Shown: positions 17,011-26,061, numbered from the stretch's first letter. The stretch is DNA of 64,000 bases from FEN-1219 sp964503125 (GCA_964503125.1 CAZCZE010000039.1:124001-188000); one strand, 5' to 3'. The notes: generated from the sequence alone by a model not told the origin. Translations and numbers: made by a program.

Positions 17011-17610
17011 TTAGCGGGCGGGCGCGAGGGACTGCGCGAGGCGCGCGACGCGCGCGCCGAGCGCTTTGGCCACTTCGGTCTCGTCGGCCGAGAGCGCCGT
17101 GTTCCACGGCGAGGCGAGGTGCGATGCGCCGTAGGGCGAGCCGCCCGTGCGCGTGTCGAACAGCGCGGTCTCGGTGTACGGCACGCCCACGATGACCATG
17201 CCGTGATGGAGCAACGGCAGCTGCATGCTGAGCAGCGTGCTTTCTTGACCGCCGTGCGGCGACGAGCTCGACGTGAACACGCCGGCGGGCTTGTCGACGA
17301 GCGCGCCCGACAGCCAGAGCTCGCTCGTCGAATCGAGGAAGTGCTTGAGCGGCGCTGCCATGTTGCCGAACCGAGTCGGGCTGCCGAGCAGCAAGCCGTC
17401 GGTCTCGACGAGATCGCCGAGCTCGGCGTATGGCGGTCCGTCGCCGGGCACCGGCGGCAGCGTCGCCGTCGTCGTCGCGGCGACGGGCGGAACGGTGCGC
17501 AGCCGCGCGATCGCGCCCGCGCTCTCGATGCCGAGCGCGGCGTGGCGCGCGAGCGCCGCGGTGCGGCCGCCGCGCGAGTAGTAGAGAACGAGAATTTGCG
17601 CGGGTTTCAC
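17011..17610 (-). CDS. wrbA: WrbA-type flavodoxin-like NAD(P)H:quinone oxidoreductase
   Basis: FMN-binding protein that reduces quinones with NAD(P)H by two electrons; 199 residues. Flavodoxin phosphate loop LYYSRGGRTAALARHAA, then GSPTRFGNMAAPLKHFLD and FTSSSSPHGGQESTLLSM, are the WrbA hallmarks. The start is the GTG at 17610, which overlaps the stop of the arsC-like gene (GTGA); a longer upstream extension in the same frame is Arg/Ala-rich shadow. It is the middle gene of an arsC-like, wrbA, DUF2069 run. Confidence 0.9.
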   Translation of the reverse strand: MKPAQILVLYYSRGGRTAALARHAALGIESAGAIARLRTVPPVAATTTATLPPVPGDGPPYAELGDLVETDGLLLGSPTRFGNMAAPLKHFLDSTSELWLSGALVDKPAGVFTSSSSPHGGQESTLLSMQLPLLHHGMVIVGVPYTETALFDTRTGGSPYGASHLASPWNTALSADETEVAKALGARVARLAQSLAPAR

Positions 17611-17951
17611 TCGAGCAGCTCGAGAACCTGCTCGGGCGGCCGGCCGATGCACGCGCGTGCGCCGACTTCGACGATGGGCCGTTGCAGCAGCCGAGGAAGC
17701 GCGACGAGCAGGTCGAGAATCTCGTCGTCGCCGAGCTTCCGCCCGGCGTATTCGCCGAACTCGGTGTCGCCGGTGCGCACGAGCGTGATCGCGGGCCGCC
17801 CGAGCTTGCACAACAACCGGGCGAGCGTCTCGCGCGACGGCGGACTCTCGAGATAGTCGACGACCTCGGTGTCGACGCCGCGGTCGCGGAGCAACGCGAG
17901 CGTCGCCCGCGATTTGCTGCAGCGGGGATTGTGATAGATCTTGGCCTTCAT
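17607..17951 (-). CDS. ArsC/YfgD-family arsenate reductase-like protein
   Basis: Small thioredoxin-fold protein of the ArsC family, 114 residues, with the active-site Cys in YHNPRCSKSRATLALL. The Arg needed for oxyanion binding may be that of ARLLCKLGRPA or the later ALPRLLQRPIV. Members of this YfgD-like branch are often housekeeping proteins next to wrbA rather than part of an ars operon. No arsR or arsB is present, so real arsenate reduction is uncertain. Confidence 0.85.
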   Translation of the reverse strand: MKAKIYHNPRCSKSRATLALLRDRGVDTEVVDYLESPPSRETLARLLCKLGRPAITLVRTGDTEFGEYAGRKLGDDEILDLLVALPRLLQRPIVEVGARACIGRPPEQVLELLE

Positions 17952-17998
17952 AGGCGCAGTTTAAGGGCTAGACACTCGACTAGAAACGGCGTGCCGGC

Positions 17999-18027
17999 TT
18001 GACGCTGGCGCGGGCGGCGCGTACGGT
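17999..18027 (+). promoter_or_regulatory. Possible sigma-70 promoter for the lipoprotein-acyP pair
   Basis: TTGACG (17999-18004), a 17-base spacer and TACGGT (18022-18027), 40 bases before the ATG at 18067. The -35 is good and the -10 weak. Confidence 0.35.
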
Positions 18028-18066
18028 CTCCGGCCGAAGCGGTCCATCGACCCGCAAGAACTCGAA

Positions 18067-18348
18067 ATGCTCCGCGCTCTACTCACTACGGCCACGTTGC
18101 TTCTCGGTGGCTGCGTCACGGCGCCGCCGGTTCAGGAGATGAGCGACGCGCGCCAAGCCATCGACGCCGCCGAGCAAGCCGGCTCCGGCGGAGCCTCGGC
18201 CGACGCGCTTGCCGACGCGCGGCGCTTGCTCGAGGAAGCCGAACGGCTAATCCAACAGGAAGCCTACGGCCCGGCTCGCATGAACGCCGTGCGCGCGAAG
18301 AATCGCGCCATGCTCGCGCTGCGCTCGAGCGAGGACGCTCGCGACTGA
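18067..18348 (+). CDS. DUF4398-like small lipoprotein
   Basis: 93 residues. The signal peptide ends in the lipobox LLGGC (Cys16), so it is lipidated and exported; residue +2 is Val, which does not suggest inner-membrane retention. The mature part is an alpha-helical hairpin (MSDARQAIDAAEQAG and ARRLLEEAERLIQQEAYGPARMNAVRAKNRA), typical of DUF4398 proteins that often accompany OmpA-like partners; none is adjacent here. It ends 3 bases before acyP. Confidence 0.8.
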   Translation: MLRALLTTATLLLGGCVTAPPVQEMSDARQAIDAAEQAGSGGASADALADARRLLEEAERLIQQEAYGPARMNAVRAKNRAMLALRSSEDARD

Positions 18349-18351
18349 CCC

Positions 18352-18639
18352 GTGAGCGCCGGCTCCGTCACCCAGTCCGTACGGTGCTTGGTCGCCGGCC
18401 GAGTGCAAGGCGTCTACTACCGTTCCGCGACGGCCGAGCGAGCGCAGGCGCTCGCGCTCCGCGGTTGGGTCAAGAATCTCGCCGACGGCCGGGTCGAGGT
18501 GGTCGCGTCAGGCGACGCGGCGGCCGTCGCCGCGCTCACGCGTTGGCTCTGGCAAGGTCCGCCCGCGGCGCGCGTCGACGCGGTCCGTTTAGAGGAATGG
18601 AGCGGCGACGTGCCGGCCGGGTTCGTCGTCGCGAAGTGA
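18352..18639 (+). CDS. acyP: Acylphosphatase
   Basis: Hydrolyses carboxyl-phosphate bonds; 95 residues. The signature CLVAGRVQGVYYRSAT contains the phosphate-binding loop and Arg, and GWVKNLADGRVEVVASG holds the catalytic Asn. GTG start at 18352, three bases after the lipoprotein stop. It converges on the lytic transglycosylase gene with a 5-base gap. Confidence 0.93.
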   Translation: MSAGSVTQSVRCLVAGRVQGVYYRSATAERAQALALRGWVKNLADGRVEVVASGDAAAVAALTRWLWQGPPAARVDAVRLEEWSGDVPAGFVVAK

Positions 18640-18644
18640 GGGGC

Positions 18645-19280
18645 TCAATGCCGGAACCACTTCGTCCGTAGCCGCTCGATGACGCGGTCGGAATACCAGC
18701 GTCTACCGACACTGCCGTTGTAGCGCGCGAGCCCGCGCACGAGATCGCCGCGCTCCATGTCGAGGTAGTACTTGAGGATCCGGCAGCCGAGCAGGACGTT
18801 GGTTTCGATATCGAACAGCTGGTTCTTGTCTTGGTAGCCCAGCTCCGGCACCCAGAACGGCATCACCTGCATGAGGCCGAGCGCGCTCGCCGACGAAATC
18901 GCGAACCGATCGAAATCGCTCTCCACGTCGATGACGGCCAGCACGAGCTCGGGCGCGACGCCGACGAGCGTCGCTTGGCGATGCACGGTTTGCAGGATCT
19001 CCACACGCTCTGCGGCGTCGGGCACTTGACGCCCCAGGCGCCGTGACATGTCCGTGAGCCAGACTTCGGCGTCGAAGCGGTCGCCGAAACTGTCGGCATC
19101 GGCGATGGCGGCCGCGAGGATCGTGCGGAGATCCGGGTCCGGGCCGGACCGCGCGTCGCTCACGCGGTACTGGGCCTCGGCGGCGGGTGGTGCTGCGATC
19201 GCGAGCAGCACGAGGCCGAGCCGCCATAGGCGGCGCGGCGCGAAGGAGGGCGACGGTGCGGGAGCGCTCACGGAGGCCAT
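18645..19280 (-). CDS. Lytic transglycosylase (SLT domain)
   Basis: Cleaves the glycan strands of peptidoglycan in the periplasm; 211 residues. An N-terminal signal (LGLVLLAIAAPPAAEA) precedes the SLT catalytic domain. The catalytic Glu lies in LAVIDVESDFDRFAISSASA, followed by LGLMQVMPFWVPELG and ALARYNGSVGRRWYSDRV, the standard SLT motifs. No LysM or other wall-binding domain is present. It is divergent from pssA across a 181-base gap. Confidence 0.92.
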   Translation of the reverse strand: MASVSAPAPSPSFAPRRLWRLGLVLLAIAAPPAAEAQYRVSDARSGPDPDLRTILAAAIADADSFGDRFDAEVWLTDMSRRLGRQVPDAAERVEILQTVHRQATLVGVAPELVLAVIDVESDFDRFAISSASALGLMQVMPFWVPELGYQDKNQLFDIETNVLLGCRILKYYLDMERGDLVRGLARYNGSVGRRWYSDRVIERLRTKWFRH

Positions 19281-19461
19281 GATGCCCGCGCCGGCGGCAA
19301 AGATTCGCGACGCCGATCACAACGGCGCGCCGTGTTCAGCAGGGCGTGACTCAGGTACATTGACTGCGACTCGCCTGCGCCGCTTTGAGCGGCGCCGCGC
19401 GTAATTGTAGCGGTGAGCCGCGGGCGCAGGCCACAGCCCCAACACGAGGTATCGAGAAGAC

Positions 19462-20226
19462 GTGGACGCCCGCCAGAGCCATACGCGCCGCAAGGGTATC
19501 TACCTTCTGCCCAATCTGCTCACGACGGGCGGGTTGTTCGCGGGCTTCTACTCCATCGTGGCCTCGATCGACGGCAACTTCACGAACGCCGCCTGGGCCA
19601 TCTACGCCGCCATGTTGCTCGACGGTCTCGACGGCCGGCTCGCGCGGTTGACGAACACGGCGAGCGAGTTCGGCAAGGAATACGACAGCCTCGCCGATAT
19701 GGTCTCGTTCGGCTTGGCGCCCGCGATCGTCGTCTATCAGTGGGGTGTCGAACGCCTCGCCGAGTACGGCATGGTCTGGGGCCGGCTCGGCTGGCTCGCG
19801 GCGTTCCTCTACGTGGCCGCCGCCGCCTTTCGTCTCGCGCGCTTCAACGCCAACGTCGCGCAGGACCGGCGGTTCTTCCAAGGCCTCGCTAGCCCGGCGG
19901 CGGCGGCGGGCGTCGCCTCGATGATTTGGGTCGTCAACGCGTACGACGGCTTCACGGGGCTCGCCTCGCTCGTGGCGGGGGCCGCGATCACGGCGGTCAC
20001 CGGGTTGCTCATGATGTCGCGATTCGCGTATGTGAGCTTCAAGGACATCAATCCCGGCAAGCGCGTGCGGTTCGCGCAGCTCGTGCTCATTCCGCTCGTG
20101 ATCATCGTCATCGCGATCGAACCACCCGTCACGTTGTTCGGCCTGTTCGCGCTGTATGCGGCTTCGGGGCCTGCCGCGTGGTTGTGGCGCCGCCGCAGCA
20201 AGCGGCACGACACTGCGGCGCCATGA
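19462..20226 (+). CDS. pssA: CDP-diacylglycerol-serine O-phosphatidyltransferase
   Basis: Makes phosphatidylserine, the precursor of phosphatidylethanolamine, at the inner membrane; 254 residues, type II (integral) enzyme. YLLPNLLTTGGLFAGFYSI and the CDP-alcohol transferase motif LDGLDGRLARLTNTASEFGKEYDSLADM are complete, with all catalytic Asp residues. GTG start at 19462. Its stop overlaps the uracil-DNA glycosylase ATG (ATGA), beginning a run of three overlapping genes. Confidence 0.94.
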   Translation: MDARQSHTRRKGIYLLPNLLTTGGLFAGFYSIVASIDGNFTNAAWAIYAAMLLDGLDGRLARLTNTASEFGKEYDSLADMVSFGLAPAIVVYQWGVERLAEYGMVWGRLGWLAAFLYVAAAAFRLARFNANVAQDRRFFQGLASPAAAAGVASMIWVVNAYDGFTGLASLVAGAAITAVTGLLMMSRFAYVSFKDINPGKRVRFAQLVLIPLVIIVIAIEPPVTLFGLFALYAASGPAAWLWRRRSKRHDTAAP

Positions 20227-20924
20227 GCGGCTTGCGCGATCGCTATCTCGCCGAGATCGGCATTCCCGTCTGGCAGCGTCGGCCTGCCGCAGCGGAGGCG
20301 CTCGTCGCGCCGCCTGCCACGGCCGCGCCCGTTACGCAGGAACGAGCCGGGACGGGGGGCACGGATGCCGTCTGGTCGAATCTCGCGGCGCGCGTGCGCG
20401 CGTGCACGCTCTGCGGGCTGCACAAGACCCGGACCCAAACCGTGTTCGGCGTCGGGCGGCGCGACGCGCGCTTGTTCGTCATCGGCGAAGCGCCAGGCGC
20501 CGACGAGGACCGCCAGGGCGAGCCGTTCGTCGGTCGTGCGGGTCAGCTCCTCACGGCGATGCTGCGCGCCATCGGCTTGCCGCGCAGCGAGGTGTACATC
20601 GCGAACATCTTGAAGTGCCGCCCGCCGGGCAACCGCGATCCGCAGCCCGACGAGTCGGCGTGCTGCACGGCCTATCTCGCAGAGCAGATCGCGCTCGTCG
20701 AGCCCCGCGTGCTGCTCGCCGTGGGGCGCATTTCGGCCCAGTGGCTGTTGCAGACCGATACCCCGATCGGTAGGCTGCGAGGCCGTGTTTCGAGCTACGG
20801 TGATCGCAACATACCGCTCGTCGTGACCTATCACCCGGCGTATCTGCTGCGCAGCCCGCTGGCCAAGGCTACGGCGTGGACCGATCTGTGCCTGGTGAAA
20901 GACCTGCTCGGCGGATCGTCATGA
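20223..20924 (+). CDS. Family 4 uracil-DNA glycosylase (Fe-S)
   Basis: Removes uracil from DNA; 233 residues. Family 4 features: active-site motif VIGEAPGADEDRQGEPFVGRAG, four cluster-ligand Cys candidates in ACTLCGLHKTRTQTVFG, ILKCRPPGNRDP and ESACCTAYL, and the C-terminal TYHPAYLLR. The ATG at 20223 overlaps the pssA stop. About 60 N-terminal residues precede the domain and are low-complexity. An upstream extension to 19926 is a shadow of pssA. A role against uracil fits a cell that makes dUTP through Dcd. Confidence 0.93.
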   Translation: MSGLRDRYLAEIGIPVWQRRPAAAEALVAPPATAAPVTQERAGTGGTDAVWSNLAARVRACTLCGLHKTRTQTVFGVGRRDARLFVIGEAPGADEDRQGEPFVGRAGQLLTAMLRAIGLPRSEVYIANILKCRPPGNRDPQPDESACCTAYLAEQIALVEPRVLLAVGRISAQWLLQTDTPIGRLRGRVSSYGDRNIPLVVTYHPAYLLRSPLAKATAWTDLCLVKDLLGGSS

Positions 20925-21394
20925 GTGCAGCCGTTCATCCTCGTACCGAGATTCGCTTGATGCAGCCGGCGGACCTCAAGGCCGTGGCCGGCGTCGAACG
21001 CGCGGCTTACGAGTACCCCTGGAGCCTCGGCATTTTCCGCGACTGCCTGCTCGCCGGGTACTATTGCTTGGTGCTCGACGTCGGCGGCAACGTCACGGGT
21101 TACGGCATCATGTCGGTCGCGGCGGGCGAAGCGCACCTGCTCAATCTCTGCGTGCACCCCGGCGCGCAGCGGCTCGGTTACGGAAGACGGTTGTTGAATA
21201 CGCTATTGCTCAAAGCTTCCGACGCCCAGGCCGACAAGGTCTTCCTCGAGGTGCGCCCGTCGAACCAGGCGGCGCTCCGTCTCTACCGAGCTGCGGGATT
21301 CGAGCGGATCGGCGTTCGCCCGGCCTACTATCAGGCCGCGACCGGCCGCGAGGACGCCGTCATACTCGCCGCGACGCTTCGCACCTCCCACTGA
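20921..21394 (+). CDS. rimI: Ribosomal protein S18 alanine N-acetyltransferase
   Basis: GNAT-fold enzyme acetylating the N-terminal Ala of S18; 157 residues. Seen: RLMQPADLKAVAGVERAAYEYPWS at the N-terminus, acetyl-CoA loop VHPGAQRLGYGRRLL, and FLEVRPSNQAALRLYRAAGFERIGVRPAYYQA, all typical of RimI. The ATG at 20921 overlaps the glycosylase stop. A longer in-frame extension upstream is shadow. Confidence 0.92.
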   Translation: MSAAVHPRTEIRLMQPADLKAVAGVERAAYEYPWSLGIFRDCLLAGYYCLVLDVGGNVTGYGIMSVAAGEAHLLNLCVHPGAQRLGYGRRLLNTLLLKASDAQADKVFLEVRPSNQAALRLYRAAGFERIGVRPAYYQAATGREDAVILAATLRTSH

Positions 21395-21412
21395 CTCTTT
21401 TCCCACGTTCCC

Positions 21413-22996
21413 ATGCACGAGCACCTGAAAAGGCGAACGTTCGCGATCATTTCGCACCCCGACGCGGGCAAGACCACGCTCACGGAGAAGTTGTTGCTGT
21501 TCGGCGGCGCGATCCAGATGGCTGGCGCCGTCAAGGGCCGCAAGGCGAGCCGGCACGCGACTTCCGACTGGATGCGCCTCGAGCAGGAGCGCGGCATCTC
21601 GGTCACATCGTCGGTCATGCAATTCCCGTACGACGACGTCCTGATCAACTTGCTCGATACGCCGGGCCACGAGGATTTCTCCGAGGACACCTACCGCACG
21701 CTGACAGCCGTCGATAGCGCGCTCATGGTCATCGACGCAGCCAAGGGCGTCGAGGCGCGCACGATCAAGCTCATGGAGGTGTGCCGGCTGCGGACGACGC
21801 CGATCGTGAGCTTCGTCAACAAGCTCGACCGCGACGGCCGCCCGTCGATCGAGCTGCTCGACGACATCGAGACGGTGCTCGACATCGCGTGCGCGCCGCT
21901 GACCTGGCCGATCGGCATGGGTCGCGAGTTCCGCGGCATCTATGCATTCGCCGAGGATTGCGCGCACCTCTACCAGAACCGCGACGGCAGCCGGCTGCCC
22001 GACGTGCGCAAGGTGCAAGGGCTCGGTAGTGCCGAGCTTGCCATGGCGATCGGCGAGAGCACGGCGCGCACGCTGCGCGACGAGGTTGAGCTCGTGCGCG
22101 GCGCGGCGCCGGCGTTCGAACGCGACGCGTATCTCAAGGGCGAGCAGACGCCCGTCTTCTTCGGCGCCGCGATTCACAACTACGGCATTCGCGAGCTGCT
22201 CGATGCCTTTGCGCGGCTCGCGCCGCCGCCGCAGCCGCGCGCGACGACCGTGCGCACCGTCGCGCCCGAGGAGGACGCCTTCAGCGGCTTCGTGTTCAAG
22301 ATCCAAGCGAACATGGACCCCGCGCACCGCGATCGGATCGCGTTCCTGCGCATCTGCTCGGGCGAGTACCGGCCGGGTATGCGCATGTTTCACACGCGTT
22401 TGCAGCGCGAGGTCCGCGTCGGCGACGCCATCACCTTCATGGCGGCCGACCGGCAGCACGTCGACGAGGCGTATGCGGGCGACATCATCGGCCTGCACAA
22501 TCACGGCACGATCAACATCGGCGACAGCTTCACTGAAGGCGAGTCGCTCGTGTTCACGGGGATTCCGAGCTTCGCGCCCGAGCTGTTCCGGCGCGCCGTG
22601 CTGCGCGACCCGCTCAAGCTCAAAGCGTTGCACAAGGGCCTCGCGCAGCTCTGCGAGGAAGGCGCGACGCAGCTCTTCCGGCCGCTCATCGGCAACGACT
22701 TGATTCTCGGCGCCGTGGGCCCGCTGCAATTCGAGGTCGCGGCGTTCCGGCTGCGCGACGAGTACGGCGTCGAGGCCGTGTTCGAAGGTGTCGGTGTCGT
22801 CGCCGCGCGCTGGGTGCGGTGCGACGACCGGGCCCATCTCGACGAGTTCGCCAGGAAGCTCGGTGTGAGCGTCGCGCGCGATCACGCCGGCGAGATCGTC
22901 TACCTTGCACCGAGCACAGTGAGCCTCGCGCTCACCCAGGAACGCTGGCCGAAGATCCGGTTCTTTACGACCCGCGAGCTCAGCGCGGCCGCGTGA
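21413..22996 (+). CDS. prfC: Peptide chain release factor 3
   Basis: GTPase that recycles RF1/RF2 from the ribosome; 527 residues, as in E. coli. G motifs: G1 SHPDAGKTTLTEK, switch region ERGISVTSSVMQF, G3 LLDTPGHEDFSEDTYR, G4 NKLDRDGR. Domains II and III follow (FVFKIQANMDPAHRDRIAFL). The ribosome-binding site is weak. It lies 18 bases after rimI and converges on the transglutaminase gene with 9 bases between stops. Confidence 0.96.
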   Translation: MHEHLKRRTFAIISHPDAGKTTLTEKLLLFGGAIQMAGAVKGRKASRHATSDWMRLEQERGISVTSSVMQFPYDDVLINLLDTPGHEDFSEDTYRTLTAVDSALMVIDAAKGVEARTIKLMEVCRLRTTPIVSFVNKLDRDGRPSIELLDDIETVLDIACAPLTWPIGMGREFRGIYAFAEDCAHLYQNRDGSRLPDVRKVQGLGSAELAMAIGESTARTLRDEVELVRGAAPAFERDAYLKGEQTPVFFGAAIHNYGIRELLDAFARLAPPPQPRATTVRTVAPEEDAFSGFVFKIQANMDPAHRDRIAFLRICSGEYRPGMRMFHTRLQREVRVGDAITFMAADRQHVDEAYAGDIIGLHNHGTINIGDSFTEGESLVFTGIPSFAPELFRRAVLRDPLKLKALHKGLAQLCEEGATQLFRPLIGNDLILGAVGPLQFEVAAFRLRDEYGVEAVFEGVGVVAARWVRCDDRAHLDEFARKLGVSVARDHAGEIVYLAPSTVSLALTQERWPKIRFFTTRELSAAA

Positions 22997-23005
22997 CGTC
23001 GCTTC

Positions 23006-25027
23006 CTAAGCGCGCGCAGGGCGAAACGCGGCGACTCGGGGTTTGAGCTCGGCGAGTGCGGCACCGTCGGCGTCGGGCTCGTAACGCGCGCGCAGGTAGA
23101 GCTCGACGACGGCGCGGATTTCGGCTGCCGCGTGCGGCAATGCCGTGGCCGCGTGCTCGGCGTAAGCGCGCGGTCCCTCGCCGGCGACCCGCCCCCGCAC
23201 GCGCAGGCGCGCGAGGCGCCGCGTGAACTTCGCGAAGCACGCAGCCGCGGGATCGACGTCGATGCGGCGCCGCTTGCGCCACGCGAGATAGCCGCTCAAG
23301 CCCGCGAGGAAGAACACGGTAGCCACGACCGCGAAGCCGAGGAGCACGGCCGACCGCTGCGCGCGGCGGAGGCCGCCTAGCCCAAGCCGATCGAGTAGCG
23401 CGCGCTGGATCTCCGGTCCGTAGCCGAGGACCCACGCGCGCCAACGCGTATTGATCGTGTCCCAAACCAACATCGCTTGGCGCAGCCAAGTGTTGCCCAG
23501 CACGGCGCTTCCTATGAACCCTCTGTCGGAGCCGTAGCGTGTCGAGCCGAGCGCGACGCGCTCGGGTGCGACCGCCGCAACGGCGTCGACGCGAACCCAG
23601 CCCTCGTCCTCGAGCCAGACCTCGGTCCACGCGTGGGCATCGGCTTGCCGGATGATGTGGTAACCGCCGAAACCGTTGAGCTCGCCGCCTTGGTAGCCCA
23701 TGACGACACGGGCCGGCAGTCCTGCGGCGCGCATCAGCACGGTCATCGCCGACGCGTAGTGCTCGCAGAACCCTTCGCGCGTCTCGAACAGGAATTCGTC
23801 GACGGGCTGTGCTCCAAGCGCGGGCGGCGTCAGCGTGTAGAGGAACGGCTGCGACCGCAGGTAGTCCATGGCGCGCGCGATGATCGTGGCGCCGCTCGGG
23901 TCGTCGCCGAGCCAGCTTTGCGCGAGCGCCCGGGCCCGCGGGCTACTTTCGTCGGGGAACCGGCGGAATACCTCGATCTCGTTCGCAGTCAACGGCTCGC
24001 GGGCGCGGTAGTCGATGTAAGAAGTGACCGTGTATTCGATGCTGCGCGAGCGCGGCGCGCTGAAGAACGTGCCGAGCTGGTAATCGCTGCTCATGCGCAG
24101 GTTGTTGTTGCCGCTCCAGCGAGCGGGCATGTCGAGCGCGAATGCCCAATTGCGGCCGTTCGGGTCGAGCAGCACGCTGTAGGTCGTCGGGCCACCGCGA
24201 TACTCGATCGAGTCGGCTACGCGATCGCCGCGGCGCGTGCCTTGGAGCATCGACCACGTGCGGCCGTTGAAATTCGTGAGCGAGGGGCCGCGCCAGTAGA
24301 GCGCGTCGGCACGCGGCGGCCGGCCGTCGAATTCGGCGCGAAACGCGACCTCGTCCGAGAGGCCGAGGTTGGTGATGTCGCCGGGGCTCATCGTCTCGCT
24401 CAGGCCCGTCGCGCCGCTGCTGGTGCTGCCCGGGATGGCCCAGAGCGGTCCCGGCAAACGCGGGAACAGCACGAACAAAACGACCGCGAGCGGCAGCGCG
24501 TGCAGCAGCAGGCGGCCGCTCGTCAGCGCCGCGGTGCGATGCGGCAGGAACTCGCCGCGCCGGCCGATGTTGAGTAGAGCTACTGTGGTGAGCCAGATGA
24601 GCAGCACGACGTAGGCCGCCCACAGCGGGCCTCGGTCGGTGAGAGCGCTCGCGAAGATCAGGAAGTAGCAGAGCATCACGAGCACGAGCTCGTCGCGCTG
24701 GCTGCGCGCTTCGACGAATTTGAGAGCCACCATGACGACGAGCAACGCGCTGCCGGCTTGCGCGCCGTTGAGCGTGCGGTACTCGAACAACACCGCGAAA
24801 AAAGCGGCGAGAGCGACCGCAATGCGCAGGAGGCGAGGCGGCAGCGGCCAGTGGCGCATGGCGGCCGCGAGCCTGAATGCCACGGCCGTCAGGAGCAGCA
24901 CAGGGATCCATGCGGCGAGCGTCGGCCAGTGCGGCAGGCTAGCGCCCACGACGATCGCCGCCGTCCACAACAGTCGTCGCACTTCGAGCGGCAACTCCTG
25001 GCTGCGTTGCGCGAGCGTCAACGTCAT
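23006..25027 (-). CDS. TgpA-type membrane transglutaminase-like protein (DUF3488)
   Basis: 673 residues. The N-terminal half has about six membrane helices (residues about 20-200; DUF3488). A large periplasmic transglutaminase-like domain follows, then one more helix at about 565-590 and a basic cytoplasmic tail. The catalytic triad is visible: Cys421 in REGFCEHYASA, His465 in ADAHAWTEVW, Asp481 in VRVDAV. The family includes P. aeruginosa TgpA, important for viability; the substrate is unknown. The ATG overlaps the stop of the DUF58 gene (ATGA), so it is third in a moxR-DUF58-transglutaminase operon. Confidence 0.93.
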   Translation of the reverse strand: MTLTLAQRSQELPLEVRRLLWTAAIVVGASLPHWPTLAAWIPVLLLTAVAFRLAAAMRHWPLPPRLLRIAVALAAFFAVLFEYRTLNGAQAGSALLVVMVALKFVEARSQRDELVLVMLCYFLIFASALTDRGPLWAAYVVLLIWLTTVALLNIGRRGEFLPHRTAALTSGRLLLHALPLAVVLFVLFPRLPGPLWAIPGSTSSGATGLSETMSPGDITNLGLSDEVAFRAEFDGRPPRADALYWRGPSLTNFNGRTWSMLQGTRRGDRVADSIEYRGGPTTYSVLLDPNGRNWAFALDMPARWSGNNNLRMSSDYQLGTFFSAPRSRSIEYTVTSYIDYRAREPLTANEIEVFRRFPDESSPRARALAQSWLGDDPSGATIIARAMDYLRSQPFLYTLTPPALGAQPVDEFLFETREGFCEHYASAMTVLMRAAGLPARVVMGYQGGELNGFGGYHIIRQADAHAWTEVWLEDEGWVRVDAVAAVAPERVALGSTRYGSDRGFIGSAVLGNTWLRQAMLVWDTINTRWRAWVLGYGPEIQRALLDRLGLGGLRRAQRSAVLLGFAVVATVFFLAGLSGYLAWRKRRRIDVDPAAACFAKFTRRLARLRVRGRVAGEGPRAYAEHAATALPHAAAEIRAVVELYLRARYEPDADGAALAELKPRVAAFRPARA

Positions 25028-26037
25028 CGCGGCAACCCGGCAACTGCTCCTCGCGTTGCTCTACCGCGGGCATCCCTGCCCGCGTCGAACAACGCGAGCG
25101 CTTCGAGGCACGCGGCGAGGTGTTTCGGCCCTGCACCGAGCGGTATTACGGTGCCCGGCAGCTCGAGGCCGAGGCTGCGGCCCGAGGCATCGGCGTCGAG
25201 GCACCAGCGCGTGAGCTGCGAGAGGCGATCTTCGGTGTCGAGATCGGGCAGCATTTCCCAGTCGAGCATGCACGGCTCTTGTGTGCCGCCGGAGAACTCC
25301 TTGAGCAGCAACACGTCGTTGCGGGCGTAGGCCTTCCAGGCGATCCGCTGCGGTGGGTCGCTCGCAGAGGCCGAGCGCAGCCCCGCGAAGTCGTCGTCGC
25401 CCACGCGGCTCAAGCCCGTGGCGCCGTCGGCTGCGGCGAGCGGCAACGGGCGGCCCGGCGCGGCCGGGCGCGGATATACGAGGCAACGCGCGTCCATGTG
25501 CACCCAGGTCCAGGCGCGGAACACGCGCGCCGGATAGCGCGTTTCGACTTTGAAGCGCTCGAGCGCAGTGGAGCCGCGCCGCTCGGTCGGCAGCCCGAGG
25601 CGCAGCGTCTCCGTGGCTCCAGGGGCGACGTCCGTGGGTCCGGCCGTGTGGTCACCGCGCTTGAGCTCGATCTCGAGCCGCGGCGTCGCAGAGTCGTTGC
25701 TCACGGCGATCTTGAACTCGGCGCGCTCGCCTGCGAACACGGGCGCCGCGCCGAGGAACTTGATCTGCGCGCCGAGGAGGTTGTTGTGGCAGTGGTGCAT
25801 CGCGACTACACCCAAGCTCGCCAGCAGGAACGTGAGCGTGAAGCCGAGGCTCGCGCCGTAGTTCAGCGAGCCGAGCAGCATGGCGAACACCATCGCGGCG
25901 AACACGACGCCGTAGCGCGTCGGCAGGACGTAGATCCGTCGGCGCTTGAGCTCGACGGCGTGCGTGTCGGCGCCTTGGCGACGCCGCGCCCAGCCGGCGG
26001 CCCACCGTTCGAGCGAGCGAGCCACGCCGAGCTGCAT
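25024..26037 (-). CDS. DUF58 protein with repeat-derived C-terminus
   Basis: 337 residues. Two adjacent hydrophobic helices near the N-terminus (YGVVFAAMVFAMLLGSLNYG; LGFTLTFLLASLGVVAM) are followed by a beta-rich domain and the DUF58 core GDDDFAGLRSASASDPPQRI with WKAYAR. DUF58 proteins act with MoxR ATPases, as in this operon, probably in metalloprotein or complex maturation. The last 20 residues (DAGRDARGRATRGAVAGLPR) are encoded by a copy of the 48-bp dispersed repeat also seen at 3898-4041, so the original end of the protein was probably near ALALF. Confidence 0.9.
   Translation of the reverse strand: MQLGVARSLERWAAGWARRRQGADTHAVELKRRRIYVLPTRYGVVFAAMVFAMLLGSLNYGASLGFTLTFLLASLGVVAMHHCHNNLLGAQIKFLGAAPVFAGERAEFKIAVSNDSATPRLEIELKRGDHTAGPTDVAPGATETLRLGLPTERRGSTALERFKVETRYPARVFRAWTWVHMDARCLVYPRPAAPGRPLPLAAADGATGLSRVGDDDFAGLRSASASDPPQRIAWKAYARNDVLLLKEFSGGTQEPCMLDWEMLPDLDTEDRLSQLTRWCLDADASGRSLGLELPGTVIPLGAGPKHLAACLEALALFDAGRDARGRATRGAVAGLPR
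25038..25085. repeat. Single copy of the 48-bp palindromic repeat inside a coding region
   Basis: Plus strand reads GGCAACTGCTCC, then GCGTTGCTCTACCGCGGGCA, then TCCCTGCCCGCG: the reverse complement of the unit at 3898-4041 with about one change (CTCCTCGC versus CTCCTTGC). It forms the 3' end of the DUF58 gene just before the transglutaminase start. Its orientation relative to the flanking transcript is opposite to that of the 3898-4041 array. Confidence 0.88.
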
Positions 26038-26061
26038 GGGGTCAGCGTGCCGGCGCGCGAC

